64,000 nucleotides of DNA, taken from positions 1-64,000 of the forward strand of contig NZ_BCWI01000010.1 in the NCBI RefSeq assembly GCF_001592125.1. The letters are read 5' to 3'. Shown here piece by piece: positions 24,212 to 34,230 of the stretch (position 1 is the first letter of the stretch; the number at the start of each line of letters is the position of its first letter). The DNA is from Microbacterium hominis NBRC 15708. Its GTDB lineage: Bacteria > Actinomycetota > Actinomycetes > Actinomycetales > Microbacteriaceae. The notes under the pieces are model-generated. The model was not told where the DNA came from and did no database searches. It saw only the letters and a program-made list of their open reading frames with translations. Made by a program: the position numbers and the translations under genes.

Positions 24212-25099
24212 GTGACCAGCGGTCGCGCGGGGGCGTCCGCGGCTCCGGCGGCCGTCGCGCTCGTCGTCGCCGGGCTCGCCTTCCAGGAGGGCGGCGCGGC
24301 CATCGCGGTCACCCTCTTCCCGCACGTCGGCCCGCTCGGCATGGTGATGCTGCGGCTGGTCTTCTCGGCCCTGATCCTCCTGATCGTCGCCCGTCCCCGG
24401 CTGCGGGGTCGCGGCGGTGCCGCGTGGCGCGACGTGGTGGTGTTCGGCGTCGTGCTCGTGATGATGAACGGGCTGTTCTATCTCGCTCTCGAGCGGCTCC
24501 CCCTGGGGGTCACCGTGACGATCGAGGTGCTCGGCCCGCTCGCCCTCTCGATCATCGCCGGACGCGGGAGGGCGGCCTGGATCTGGGCGCTGCTCGCGTT
24601 CGCCGGCGTCGTCGCCCTCGCCGGCGGCGGATGGGATCGGTTCCGCCTCGATGGTGTGCTGTTCGCGCTCGGGGCGGCGGCGAGCTGGGCGCTCTACATC
24701 CTCGCGTCGTCGCGGGTGGGCGCCGCGTTCCCTCGTCTCGACGGGCTGGCGATCGCGATGACCGTCGGTGCCGTCCTCTCCCTCCCGTTCGGGCTCGTGG
24801 ATGCCGGTGCTGCGCTCCTCCGGCCCGAGATCCTCGGGCTGGGCGCCGCCGTCGCGCTCTTGTCGTCGACGCTGCCCTACGCCTTCGAGCTCATCGCCCT
24901 GCGCCGTCTTCCGGCCGCGGCCTTCGCCGTGCTCATGAGTCTCGCCCCCGCCGTCGCCGCACTCGCCGGATGGGTGCTTCTCGGTCAGCATCTCGCGTGG
25001 TTGGAGGCCGTCGGCATCGCTCTGGTGATCGCCGCCTCGATCGGCGCGGTGCGCTCGGCCGGACGGCGCGCGGACGAGGCCGTCGAACCGGTCGGGTGA
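24212..25099 (+). CDS. EamA-family (RhtA-like) exporter
   Basis: A 295-residue protein with ten hydrophobic segments in two EamA repeats. Typical parts are GLAFQEGGAAIAVTLFP with MVMLRLVFSALIL, and in the second repeat LSSTLPYAFELIALRRLPAAAFAVLMSLAPAVAALAGW, the strongly conserved end. RhtA relatives export threonine and homoserine; the substrate here is not known. GTG 24212 starts 10 bases after the preceding lipoprotein stop. Confidence 0.87.
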   Translation: MTSGRAGASAAPAAVALVVAGLAFQEGGAAIAVTLFPHVGPLGMVMLRLVFSALILLIVARPRLRGRGGAAWRDVVVFGVVLVMMNGLFYLALERLPLGVTVTIEVLGPLALSIIAGRGRAAWIWALLAFAGVVALAGGGWDRFRLDGVLFALGAAASWALYILASSRVGAAFPRLDGLAIAMTVGAVLSLPFGLVDAGAALLRPEILGLGAAVALLSSTLPYAFELIALRRLPAAAFAVLMSLAPAVAALAGWVLLGQHLAWLEAVGIALVIAASIGAVRSAGRRADEAVEPVG

Positions 25100-25161
25100 C
25101 AGCGGTGACGGGGGGGCGATCTCAGCCCCCGCTCGGCTGGCGGATAGCCGGGCGTGGCAGG

Positions 25162-25812
25162 ATGCCGCAGGTGAGCAGCCGCCCGTCGACGTCGCGCCGA
25201 TCCGCGGGCCGCCGCCGCCCGGCGGTCAGCGCCCGACGCCGCCGTCAGCTGCGCCGCCGGCGCGCGATCGCGCTCGCCGTGGCCGCCGTGCTCGCCGTGG
25301 GTCTGGGGATCGCGGGCGTGGCGATCGGGCGGTCGATCCATCACGCGGCCGTCTGCGCCGAGGCGGACGGCTTCGGTCGGGAGCAGCTCGACAACGCGCG
25401 CACCATCGTGGCCGCCGGGCGCGATGCGGGCCTGTCCGCGCGGGATCAGACCATCGCCGTGATGACCGCGCTGGGGGAGTCGAGTCTGCAGAACATCGAC
25501 TACGGCGACTGGGAGACGGACGGCGTCACCAATCCGGACGGCTCCCGGACGACCTCGATCGGACTGTTCCAGCAGCAGGACGGCTGGGGGAGCCGGGAGC
25601 AACGGCTGGACCCGTACACCGCCGCCACGCTCTTCTACCGGGCGATGGTCGAGGACGTGCCCGAGCCGGAGCGATCGGAGACCGCACCCACCGAGGTCGC
25701 GCATCGCGTGCAGATCAACCGCGATCCGCAGCACTACGCGCCCTACTGGCCGCTCGCGGAGCGCATCGTGGCGGTGCTGGACGATCAGACCGTCGTCGAC
25801 ACCTGCCTCTGA
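25162..25812 (+). CDS. Lysozyme-like (transglycosylase-type) membrane-anchored protein
   Basis: A 216-residue protein with a very Arg-rich start, one membrane helix (about 38-58) and an extracytoplasmic domain: DGFGREQLDNARTIVAAG, then IAVMTALGESSLQN, SIGLFQQQDGWGS and TAATLFYRAMV. The E in ALGESSLQN followed by GLFQQ resembles the catalytic layout of lysozyme-fold transglycosylases seen in actinobacterial and phage cell-wall enzymes. A murein-cleaving role is inferred. GTG 25171 is an alternative start. The 3' end overlaps the convergent LtrA gene by 28 bases. Confidence 0.72.
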   Translation: MPQVSSRPSTSRRSAGRRRPAVSARRRRQLRRRRAIALAVAAVLAVGLGIAGVAIGRSIHHAAVCAEADGFGREQLDNARTIVAAGRDAGLSARDQTIAVMTALGESSLQNIDYGDWETDGVTNPDGSRTTSIGLFQQQDGWGSREQRLDPYTAATLFYRAMVEDVPEPERSETAPTEVAHRVQINRDPQHYAPYWPLAERIVAVLDDQTVVDTCL

Positions 25813-26990
25813 GTCGCGCCGCGAGGGGCCGGGCCGATCTCGACGGCGACGACCGCGGTGACCGTGCCGACGGCGGCGGTGAGCAGCATCCCGATCGTCG
25901 AGGGGACGAACGTCGCGGCGGCGACGGCGGCCGTCCCGAGCAGCAGGAGCGTGTTGCCGGCCGCTGTCAACCGGGTCCGCAGCGTGAGTGCCCAGATCCC
26001 GAGGATGAACAGCGCCACGGGCACGGTGAGGGTGGCGTGCGCGGCGATGTCGGACAGGTGGGCCTCGCCGCCGATGGCGTCGACCGCGATCTCGATGCCC
26101 GCCGAGAAAGCACCCGCCGCGGCGAAGATGACGTAGTGGAAGTACCCGTAGCGGAGGGAGGAGGCGAGGGTGCGGATGTGTCCGGTGTGCTCGCGGGAGA
26201 AGTACACCCACCACATGCCCGCCGCGATGACCAGCGCCGCCGCAGACACGACGATCAGCTCGGCGAGGTGGTCCTGCTTCTGCACGGCCTCGATGATCGC
26301 GCCCGCCGAAGCGAGGATCGACTCGCCGAGCAGGATCAGGGTGAACAGGCTGTAGCGCTCGGTGATGTGATGCGCGTTCCACGGGGCGTGGTCGCGGTGC
26401 TCGGCCCAGATGGGCACGAGCGCCTCGGCGAGCACGAGCGCGAAGAAAGCGATCGTGCCGGCGCCCGGGGGCAGCAGCAGGCGCAGCACCCACGCGACCT
26501 GCACGAGGGCGATTCCGCCCGCGTACCTCAGGCACACGCGGCGGTACGCGGGTACGGATGCCGCCGCGCGCAGCCACTGCCCGACCATCGCGAGGCGCAT
26601 GATCACATAGCCGAGCGTCACGATCGTGAAGTCCTGGTGCTCCATCGCGGCGGCGCTGCCACTGGCCAGCACCAGGACGCCGGCCATCTGGACGATCGTC
26701 ATCACGCGGTACAGCCAGTCGTCGACGGCGAACGACGTGCCGAACCAGGTGAAGTTCATCCACGCCCACCAGACGGTGAAGAACACCATGATGTAGCTCA
26801 GGACGGCGACGCCCAGCGCGCCCTCCGACTCCATGTGGTGCAGCTGCTGCGACGACAGTGACACGGCGACCACGAAGACGAGGTCGAAGAACAGCTCCAG
26901 GGGGCTCGCGGCGCGGTGCCGTTCACCGGGATCGCGGGCCGTCATCCGGCGGAGGCCGAAACGAAGGGATGGTGCGGCGTCCTGCGTCAT
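25785..26990 (-). CDS. LtrA-family (low temperature requirement A) membrane protein
   Basis: A 401-residue LtrA protein. The family entry ASPLELFFDLVFVVAVSLSSQQL precedes roughly ten membrane helices, with ITERYSLFTLILLGESI in the middle, which is the family's best conserved block. LtrA was named from a Listeria cold-growth mutant; the biochemical role is unknown. ATG 26990 (MTQDAAPS) is preferred to upstream starts, which would run toward the tRNA gene. It overlaps the convergent lysozyme-like gene. Confidence 0.87.
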   Translation of the reverse strand: MTQDAAPSLRFGLRRMTARDPGERHRAASPLELFFDLVFVVAVSLSSQQLHHMESEGALGVAVLSYIMVFFTVWWAWMNFTWFGTSFAVDDWLYRVMTIVQMAGVLVLASGSAAAMEHQDFTIVTLGYVIMRLAMVGQWLRAAASVPAYRRVCLRYAGGIALVQVAWVLRLLLPPGAGTIAFFALVLAEALVPIWAEHRDHAPWNAHHITERYSLFTLILLGESILASAGAIIEAVQKQDHLAELIVVSAAALVIAAGMWWVYFSREHTGHIRTLASSLRYGYFHYVIFAAAGAFSAGIEIAVDAIGGEAHLSDIAAHATLTVPVALFILGIWALTLRTRLTAAGNTLLLLGTAAVAAATFVPSTIGMLLTAAVGTVTAVVAVEIGPAPRGATQRQVSTTV

Positions 26991-27064
26991 GCTCCCGCGC
27001 TCCTCGCTCGCGCACGGTGCGCGACCCGCGGGAAAGATACCAAGAGGCGCTGCGCGCAAGAAAG

Positions 27065-27138
27065 TGGAGGGGCTGACGGGAATCGAACCCGCGCTGTCTG
27101 CTTGGGAAGCAGAAGTTCTGCCATTGAACTACAGCCCC
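27065..27138 (-). tRNA. tRNA-Gly(CCC)
   Basis: On the minus strand the acceptor GGGGCTG (27138-27132) pairs with CAGCCCC (27075-27069), followed by T and an encoded CCA (27067-27065). The D arm is GTTCAATGGCAGAAC, the anticodon stem TCTGC/GCAGA encloses TTCCCAA giving anticodon CCC, and the T loop is TTCGATT. It reads GGG glycine codons. It stands alone between the LtrA gene and a DUF operon. Confidence 0.95.
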
Positions 27139-27197
27139 ATGCACCGGGAGGTGCGCGGCCAGCTTAGCAAACCGACCGGAGGCCGCCGCCCGCCCCG

Positions 27198-27935
27198 TCA
27201 CTCCGACAGGTGCTGCACCGTGTTGGTGTAGGTGATGGAGTCCGCCGTCGACCCGACGAGACCGAGGGTCACGCCGAACATCGACTCGAGGCCCTCGGCG
27301 GGCGGCGGGGTGTCGGCGCCCAGGGTGAGCAGCCGGCCCCCGGGCAGCGTCGCGCTCAGCGAGTTGAGGTAGACGGCCACGTGGCCCTCGAGCGTCATCG
27401 TGTCGGCGGTCGTCGTCAGGATCGGGCCGGTCTCGTGGCGGACGGTCAGGCTGAAGCCCGAGATCGAGATGCGGTCGGCTTCGAGCTTGAGCGCGGTCGT
27501 CCGCGAACCGTCCGCAAGGGGGACCGTCACGACCGAGATCCCCCGCAGCCCGCTGAACGACAGCGACGTCGACCCGAGCTGTGCGGACGGCTGCGTGAAC
27601 ACCGGCCCGTCTTCGTCGGCGACGGGCGCGACCGCCGGGGGCGTGCTCCCCTCCGACGGAGCGGGAGACGGGGCGGGAGGCGGTGCGGGCGCAGGAGTCC
27701 CGGGATCCGGGACAGCGGGGGCTGTCTCCGTGGGCGACGACGACGGCGACGGACTCGGTGACGGCGAGGAGGCGCCGTGGCACGGCAGGATGATCGGGAT
27801 GCACCACTCCGCCGGATGCGGGGTCGACGCCGCGACCGACGTCGCCGGCACGATCGCGGCCCCCATGACGGCGGGCGTGAGCGCGAGCAGCGCCGCCGCG
27901 ACCGCCGCCGCGCGGGCGCGCGGACGACCGGTCAT
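27198..27935 (-). CDS. Secreted Pro/Ser-rich protein of the DUF6230/DUF6114 operon
   Basis: A 245-residue protein with a signal-like N-terminus (AAAVAAALLALTPAVMGAA), a CIPIILPCHG loop with two Cys, a long Pro/Ser/Thr spacer (about residues 55-100) rich in SPSPSPS and PAPAPPP, and a C-terminal beta-rich domain. That domain (LSFSGLRGISVVTV, then ISISGFSLTVRHETG) resembles the DUF6230 protein encoded two genes upstream (repeated SISGF/SLTLT elements). ATG 27935 overlaps the upstream stop (ATGA). Function unknown; probably displayed in the envelope. Confidence 0.75.
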   Translation of the reverse strand: MTGRPRARAAAVAAALLALTPAVMGAAIVPATSVAASTPHPAEWCIPIILPCHGASSPSPSPSPSSSPTETAPAVPDPGTPAPAPPPAPSPAPSEGSTPPAVAPVADEDGPVFTQPSAQLGSTSLSFSGLRGISVVTVPLADGSRTTALKLEADRISISGFSLTVRHETGPILTTTADTMTLEGHVAVYLNSLSATLPGGRLLTLGADTPPPAEGLESMFGVTLGLVGSTADSITYTNTVQHLSE

Positions 27936-28396
27936 CGCGCGACCGCCTCGTCGGGGACGATCGCCCCCTCGGGCTCCCTGTCCGCGTCCGCGTCTGCCTC
28001 CGCGGCGGGGGCGGTGCCGGGGCGCGGCATCCACGAGACGGCCAGGATGCCGCCGACGGCCGACAGCAGGAAACCGACGAGGAAGCCGCCGAGGTTGACG
28101 CCGACGATCGAGTAGACGCTCGTCGCCAGCGCGATGACGCCGTAGAGGATGCGGTGCGCCGGTGTCGCGATGACCAGGGCGCCGAGCACGATCAGCAGCA
28201 GGGGGATCACGACGGCCTGCAACCCCTCGATGCCGAGGTGGATGTGCAGCCGGCCGAAGTCGAGCTGGCTCGATCCGAACATCACGAGGCCGCCGAGGAT
28301 GAGCAGGATGCCGCCGACCAGCGGCCGTTCGCGCCGCCAGCTCCGACCGCGGCCGGGGGAGCGCGGCGCCCGGGCCGCCCGACGTGTCAGAAGCAT
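27932..28396 (-). CDS. DUF6114 membrane protein
   Basis: A 154-residue protein with an Arg-rich start and about four membrane helices: LVGGILLILGGLVMFGS, a short HIHLGIEG loop, VVIPLLLIVLGALVIATP, then ILYGVIALATSVYSIVGV and FLVGFLLSAVGGILAVSW, ending in a charged tail. This is the DUF6114 pattern; the family regularly neighbours DUF6230 genes in Actinobacteria. It overlaps both neighbours by 4-10 bases, so the three genes form one operon. Confidence 0.78.
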   Translation of the reverse strand: MLLTRRAARAPRSPGRGRSWRRERPLVGGILLILGGLVMFGSSQLDFGRLHIHLGIEGLQAVVIPLLLIVLGALVIATPAHRILYGVIALATSVYSIVGVNLGGFLVGFLLSAVGGILAVSWMPRPGTAPAAEADADADREPEGAIVPDEAVAR

Positions 28397-28983
28397 CCGG
28401 TCGATCCGTCCGTCAGTGTCAGCGACATGCCGGTCAGCGTGAACACGGAGGCCTGCGTGCTCCAGGAGATCTGCTGGAGGTTGTCGATGGTGACGCTGTC
28501 GGCATCCTGAGCGAAGTCGCCGACGGAACCCTTCGCCGCCGTGTTGACGGTGGACGCGTCCACGCCGATGCGGATGTTCGAGAACGACGAGTCGCCCTTG
28601 AGGTCGGTCATGCCGATCTGCAGATCGGTCGCCGAGGCGGGATTCCCGCCGCCGCCCGCGGTGATCCGCACGCCGACCTTGCCGAGCGGGGTGTCGGAGA
28701 TCACCGACTGACAGAGGTCGTAGAGCTGGGCCGACGCGATGTTCGCGATCGCGACGTTGTGCGAGCCGCCCGCGGTGTCCTGCGTGACCCCCGCGTACTG
28801 CGAGAAGCCGGTGCCCTCGAGCTTGGAGGCGCTGATCTGGAACTGGCTGCCGGAGACGGCGAACGAGACGGGGACGGCGCCCTGCGCGACCCCGCCCAGC
28901 AGGAACGTCGAGGCCAGGACGACGGGGACGGTGGCGAGGGTGATGCGCCCTGCGCGGGAGCGGGTCGGGTTCGAGAGTCTCAT
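28387..28983 (-). CDS. DUF6230 secreted protein
   Basis: A 198-residue protein with a signal peptide (TLATVPVVLASTFLLGGVAQGA) and a beta-rich mature part, including VSFAVSGSQFQISASKLEG and VSVFTLTGMSLTLTDGS-like ends, with Cys at about 90 and 197. It fits the DUF6230 family, whose members are exported and of unknown role. It is the first gene of a leftward three-gene operon whose promoter region holds a TetR-type operator. Confidence 0.78.
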   Translation of the reverse strand: MRLSNPTRSRAGRITLATVPVVLASTFLLGGVAQGAVPVSFAVSGSQFQISASKLEGTGFSQYAGVTQDTAGGSHNVAIANIASAQLYDLCQSVISDTPLGKVGVRITAGGGGNPASATDLQIGMTDLKGDSSFSNIRIGVDASTVNTAAKGSVGDFAQDADSVTIDNLQQISWSTQASVFTLTGMSLTLTDGSTGCF

Positions 28984-29050
28984 CGATCCTCCGGATGCCG
29001 TGGGCGCCGGCTCCGCTGCCGACGCGCTCGATCATCGACTGTGCGCCGGA

Positions 29051-29067
29051 ATTGACAATCAGTCAAT
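29051..29067. promoter_or_regulatory. TetR-type operator between tetR and the DUF6230 operon
   Basis: ATTGACAATCAGTCAAT (29051-29067) is a perfect inverted repeat, ATTGAC and GTCAAT around five bases. It lies 68 bases before the leftward DUF6230 gene and 91 bases before divergent tetR. The AT-rich hexamers stand out in this GC-rich DNA. TetR-family regulators commonly bind such sites. Confidence 0.75.
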
Positions 29068-29157
29068 AAGGCCGACCGAGTGTGAGAGAACTCTCACCGA
29101 CCCCTGCGACGTGGCCCGGCCCCTCGGTGTCGGGGAGCGGCTCGGTAGGGTCGGGAC

Positions 29158-29748
29158 ATGTCCTCCGACCAGCGTCGACGCCTGTCGCGGGAGGATCGTC
29201 GTGCCCAGCTGATCGCCTCGGGGGTCGCCTTCCTCGTCTCCCAGCCGCTCGACGACCTCACGATCGAGGCCCTCGCCGCGCGGGAGGACGTCTCCCGGGC
29301 GCTGGTGTTCCACTACTTCGGCTCGCGTCAGGGACTCCACACCGCGGTGGTGACGACGGCGCGGGACGCGCTGATCGCGGCATCCGCGCCGCGCGAGGAG
29401 CTGCCGCCGCGCGAGCGCCTCGACGACACCGTCGCACGCATCGTCGCGTTCGTGCGCGCCCACACCGGGACCTTCTACTCGCTCGTGCGGGGCGTCGCCA
29501 GCGGCGACCCCGTCGTGCGCGAGCTCGTCGACGAGGCACGCGACGAGAACGCCCGCCGCATCCTCGACGTCTTCCGGGAACTGGGCCACGCCGACTCGGC
29601 GACGCTGCGGGTGGCGGCCCGCGCCTGGGTCGCGTTCGCGGAGGACGTGCTCATCGAGCTCGCCATCGCCTCCGATCGCCCCGCGGAGGAGATCACCGGG
29701 CTTCTGACCCGGTCCGCTCTGGCCGTCGCGGCATCCGTCGACGGCTGA
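29158..29748 (+). CDS. TetR-family transcriptional regulator
   Basis: A 196-residue TetR regulator: N-terminal helix-turn-helix with RRAQLIASGVAFL, LTIEALAAREDVSRALVFHYFGSRQGL, given in parts (VSRALVFHYFGSR is the recognition region), then an all-helical effector domain. The ATG is exactly six bases after TAGGGT (29146-29151), so translation probably starts at the 5' end of the mRNA. Likely targets are the divergent DUF6230-DUF6114 operon and itself. Confidence 0.88.
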   Translation: MSSDQRRRLSREDRRAQLIASGVAFLVSQPLDDLTIEALAAREDVSRALVFHYFGSRQGLHTAVVTTARDALIAASAPREELPPRERLDDTVARIVAFVRAHTGTFYSLVRGVASGDPVVRELVDEARDENARRILDVFRELGHADSATLRVAARAWVAFAEDVLIELAIASDRPAEEITGLLTRSALAVAASVDG

Positions 29749-29788
29749 CCCGGAGGCGGTCGCCGGACACGGCCAGTAGGCTGGCGGC

Positions 29789-30390
29789 GTGCTGCTCAGC
29801 GATCGTGACATCCGCACCGAGATCTCCACCGGACGGGTCGGGCTCGCGCCCTGGGACCCCGCGATGGTGCAGCCGTCGAGCGTCGACGTGCGGCTCGACC
29901 GGTACTTCCGGCTGTTCGACAACCACAAGTACCCGTTCATCGACCCGGCCGAGGACCAGCCCGATCTGACACACCTCATCGAGGTGCGGCCCGACGAGCC
30001 GTTCATCCTGCACCCCGGCGAGTTCGTGCTCGGGTCGACGTTCGAGCAGGTGACGCTGCCCGACGACATCGCCGCGCGGCTGGAGGGCAAGTCCTCGCTC
30101 GGCCGCCTCGGGCTGCTGACCCACTCGACGGCGGGGTTCATCGATCCCGGCTTCTCGGGCCACGTCACCCTGGAGCTGTCGAACGTCGCGACGCTGCCCA
30201 TCAAGCTGTGGCCCGGCATGAAGATCGGCCAGCTCTGCTTCTTCCGCCTGTCGTCCGCGGCGGAGAACCCTTACGGCACCGGCCCGTACCTCAACCGCTA
30301 CCACGGCCAGCGCGGTCCGACGGCGTCGCGGTCGTTCCAGAACTTCCACCGCACGGATGTCGGGTCGACCGACGCCGGAGCGCGGGGCGC

Positions 30391-30394
<4 letters not shown>
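29789..30394 (+). CDS. dcd: dCTP deaminase (possibly dUMP-forming)
   Basis: A 201-residue trimeric dCTP deaminase, providing dUTP or dUMP for thymidylate synthesis. Motifs: [60 protein letters not shown] (shown only in part: [12 protein letters not shown] with the catalytic Glu in FSGHVTLEL) and [12 protein letters not shown]. Actinobacterial members with this HSTAG motif can be bifunctional deaminase/dUTPase, which I cannot decide. GTG 29789 is six bases after TAGGCT (29777-29782): leaderless. It overlaps the next gene by four bases. Confidence 0.92.
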
Positions 30395-32051
<1,657 letters not shown>

Positions 32052-32073
32052 CGCGCGGGGCGCGTCCGGCGCG

Positions 32074-32171
32074 GTCCCGGACTCCTCCAATGGCGTCCCG
32101 TGCCGCCGCAGGAACCGCGTAGACGCGGGGCTGCGGCGACGGTGAGGGCGTCGATCGGAGGAGTTCGGGAC
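32074..32171. repeat. Inverted repeat with ACTCCTCC/GGAGGAGT arms
   Basis: GTCCCGGACTCCTCC (32074-32088) and GGAGGAGTTCGGGAC (32157-32171) are complementary except for one G:T position and enclose 68 bases. They fill most of the gap between the BCCT gene and the convergent MarR-like gene. A similar pair occurs at 50471-50550, so this may be a small dispersed element that also ends transcription. Confidence 0.65.
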
Positions 32172-32196
32172 GGGCGCGCGCCGGTTCGGGACGAGC

Positions 32197-32883
32197 TCAC
32201 GCGCCGGCGGCGGTGCGGCCCTCGCTGAAACCGGCGGCGAAGCCGCGCTCGTACGCGCTCTCCGCGTCGCGCTGACGCGGTGCGTGGTCGCGGCAGCCCT
32301 CGCCGTGATGAGCCCGGCCCCGGCCGTGCGCGCCCGGTCCGAAGCCGTGCGCGCCGGGTCCGAAGCCGTGCGTGCCGGGTCCGAAGCCGTGCGTGCCGGG
32401 TCCGAAGCCGTGGCGGCGGTGTCGGGGATGGCCCTCCGGGCCGTCCCCGTCCGGAGCGTCGAGCGCACGGGCGACGGCCTCGAGGGTCGTCGTGGCGGAC
32501 GCGAGCTCGTCGGCCGACACGGCCTCGGCGAGGCGGGTTCCGATCTCCTCCCTGCGGTGGGTGAGGTGCTGGGTGAGTCGCTGGGCGGCGGCGCGGCCGG
32601 CCTCGGTCAGCGTCCAGGTGCCGTCGGTCTCGGTCGCCCAGCCGCGCTCGGCCAGCCGGCGAAGGCGCTTGCCGCCGTGCGGCAGGTGCTCCGGCAGGTC
32701 GGCGGCGCGATCGGAGGCGAGCAGGTGCAGCAGTCGCGCCTCGCGCGGGCCGATGTCGTCGGCCGTGAACGCGGCGGCGCGCTCCTGCGAGAGGGCACGA
32801 GCGACCCTGCGCACCTCGCGGGTGAAGGCGCGCTGGTCGGGGACGGCGGGGGTGGTTTCGGGGGTGTCTGTGAGGTTCTCCAT
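32197..32883 (-). CDS. Winged-helix (MarR/PadR-like) protein with Gly/His-rich repeat tail
   Basis: A 228-residue protein. Residues about 20-125 look like a helical, winged-helix domain (LSQERAAAFTADDIGPREARLL, then KRLRRLAERGWATETDGTWTLTEAG, in parts). The tail holds four copies of HGFGPGT/A and ends GRGRAHHGEGCRDHAP, followed by AYERGFAAGFSEGR. The same Gly/His/Arg-rich style is seen at the start of the divergent MarR gene. Function unknown; a partner of that MarR protein is suggested by the shared operators. Confidence 0.7.
   Translation of the reverse strand: MENLTDTPETTPAVPDQRAFTREVRRVARALSQERAAAFTADDIGPREARLLHLLASDRAADLPEHLPHGGKRLRRLAERGWATETDGTWTLTEAGRAAAQRLTQHLTHRREEIGTRLAEAVSADELASATTTLEAVARALDAPDGDGPEGHPRHRRHGFGPGTHGFGPGTHGFGPGAHGFGPGAHGRGRAHHGEGCRDHAPRQRDAESAYERGFAAGFSEGRTAAGA
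32324..32407. repeat. Four tandem 21-bp repeats inside a coding region
   Basis: Units at 32324-32344, 32345-32365, 32366-32386 and 32387-32407 share CCGTGCGNGCCGGGTCCGAAG with one or two changes, in frame with the leftward gene, and encode repeated HGFGPG(T/A). Copy number is likely to vary between strains. Confidence 0.9.
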
Positions 32884-32926
32884 GGGAGGTCCTTTCGTGA
32901 GGGATCGCGGGTGCGATCCAGGTCCA

Positions 32927-32956
32927 TGTCAATGTGCATGTACATGCAGTGTGACA
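32927..32956. promoter_or_regulatory. 30-bp inverted repeat, MarR-type operator 1
   Basis: The perfect palindrome GCATGTACATGC (32936-32947) is flanked symmetrically by TGTCA (32927-32931) and TGACA (32952-32956). It lies 44 bases before the leftward winged-helix gene and 41 before marR. Confidence 0.75.
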
Positions 32957-32968
32957 TGCAATGCCGGA

Positions 32969-32986
32969 ACATGTCAAGAGACATGT
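32969..32986. promoter_or_regulatory. 18-bp inverted repeat, MarR-type operator 2
   Basis: ACATGTCAAGAGACATGT (32969-32986) is a perfect 7-4-7 inverted repeat ending 11 bases before the marR start. It shares the ACATGT core with operator 1, so the same protein probably binds both sites and represses both genes. Confidence 0.78.
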
Positions 32987-32997
32987 AAATTCGAGGT

Positions 32998-33585
32998 ATG
33001 CCGGATGCCGACTCCTCACCCTCCGACGCCGTCCTCGATGCCATCGATGCCGCCCTCGGTCGCCTGCGCGGGCGGGGTCCGGGCCCCGGCGGCGGTGACC
33101 GCCACGGGCGTCCCCCGGGCGCGGAGGAGGGAGCGGGCGGCCCGCCCTGGATGAGGGGCGGACGCGGTCGCCACGGCGGTCATCACGACGTCGGGACGCC
33201 GCCGTCCTGGCCCGGCGCCCGAGAGGGCGGCCCCGCGATCCGCATGGGCGGCCCGGCGCGGCTGCGGTTGATCGAAGCGCTGCACGCGGCATCCCACCCG
33301 CTCAGCGTGAGCGAGCTCGGCGAGGCGATCGGAGTGGATCAGCCGCGGGCGTCGCGGCTGGTGCAGCAGAGCGTCGAGATGGGTCTGGTGCGGCGCGAGG
33401 CCGACCCCGACGACGCCCGTCGCACGCGCATCGCGCTCACGCCGACGGGGGAGCGGGTCGCGACGGGGTTCCGCGGACGGCGCCGGGAGCACCTCGCCGC
33501 CGCCCTCGCGGACTTCAGCGAGACCGAACGCGCCGACCTCGCCCGACTGCTCACGAAGCTCGCCGGCGCCTGGCCGCGAGGCTGA
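32998..33585 (+). CDS. MarR-family transcriptional regulator
   Basis: A 195-residue protein. The first 80 residues are low-complexity Gly/Arg/His (RGRGPGPGGGDRHGRPPG, GRGRHGGHHD), then a MarR winged helix: RLRLIEALHAASHPLSVSEL, GVDQPRASRLVQQSVEMGLV and the wing ADPDDARRTRIALTPTG. ATG at 32998 fits the palindromic operator just upstream. It is divergent from a winged-helix gene with a similar Gly/His tail and probably regulates both. Confidence 0.85.
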   Translation: MPDADSSPSDAVLDAIDAALGRLRGRGPGPGGGDRHGRPPGAEEGAGGPPWMRGGRGRHGGHHDVGTPPSWPGAREGGPAIRMGGPARLRLIEALHAASHPLSVSELGEAIGVDQPRASRLVQQSVEMGLVRREADPDDARRTRIALTPTGERVATGFRGRRREHLAAALADFSETERADLARLLTKLAGAWPRG

Positions 33586-33594
33586 GCGCCGCCG

Positions 33595-34194
33595 TCAGTC
33601 GTCGGCGGGCCAGATCTCGTCGACCTCGAGCGTCAGATCGATGATCTGCTGCAGCAGGCCGCCCATCGTCGTCGCCCGCAGGAGTCGCTGCTGGTCGTAC
33701 TCCACCAGCGGGGCGATCGCGGCGATCTGCCACACCGCGGCCACCGGGTCGGACGACAGCTCGATGTGCGCTCCCCACGGCGCGTCGGGGAACCGGCCGA
33801 GCACCCGCCGCACGATCGCCTCGGCCTCGGTGCGCAGCGGTGTCAGCGCGTCGTTCCACACCAGCGGATCCCGCCGGGACACCTCCGCCCGCGGGTAGGG
33901 GGCGTCGTCGAGCCACCCGTCGACGGTGAACCGGTCGGTGCCGACGGCGACCACCTGCAGAGCGTCCGCCCCGGCCGCGACGTTGACGAGGCGCGCCAGC
34001 GTGCCGATGTCGGACCGCTGATCGCCGCCGCCGGTCTCGTGTCCGCGCTCGATCAGCACGACACCGAATTGCGGGTCGTCGCTGTCGAGCAGCTCGCCCA
34101 TCAGCTGCAGATACCGCGGCTCGAACACCCGCAGCGGCAGGGGCGTGTGGGGGAAGAGCACCGCCCCGAGAGGGAACATCGGCATCACGGTCAT
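33595..34194 (-). CDS. LON substrate-binding domain protein
   Basis: A 199-residue stand-alone LON N-terminal (PUA-like) domain: MFPLGAVLFPHTPLPLRVFEPRY with GVVLIERGHETGGGD and a LVNVAAGADALQVVAVGTDRF stretch (in parts). It lacks the AAA and protease parts of Lon. Such proteins are found in most Actinobacteria and may bind proteins or RNA; function unknown. It is convergent with marR and divergent from the DUF427 gene; the ATG at 34194 is the only good start. Confidence 0.85.
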   Translation of the reverse strand: MTVMPMFPLGAVLFPHTPLPLRVFEPRYLQLMGELLDSDDPQFGVVLIERGHETGGGDQRSDIGTLARLVNVAAGADALQVVAVGTDRFTVDGWLDDAPYPRAEVSRRDPLVWNDALTPLRTEAEAIVRRVLGRFPDAPWGAHIELSSDPVAAVWQIAAIAPLVEYDQQRLLRATTMGGLLQQIIDLTLEVDEIWPADD

Positions 34195-34230
34195 GCGTCC
34201 AGTCAACACCGACGCACGTACAGTGGGCGC

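Noticed and set aside
32324-32407. CRISPR-like array
   Set aside because: The 21-bp units are directly adjacent, without spacers, and are in frame as HGFGPG codons.
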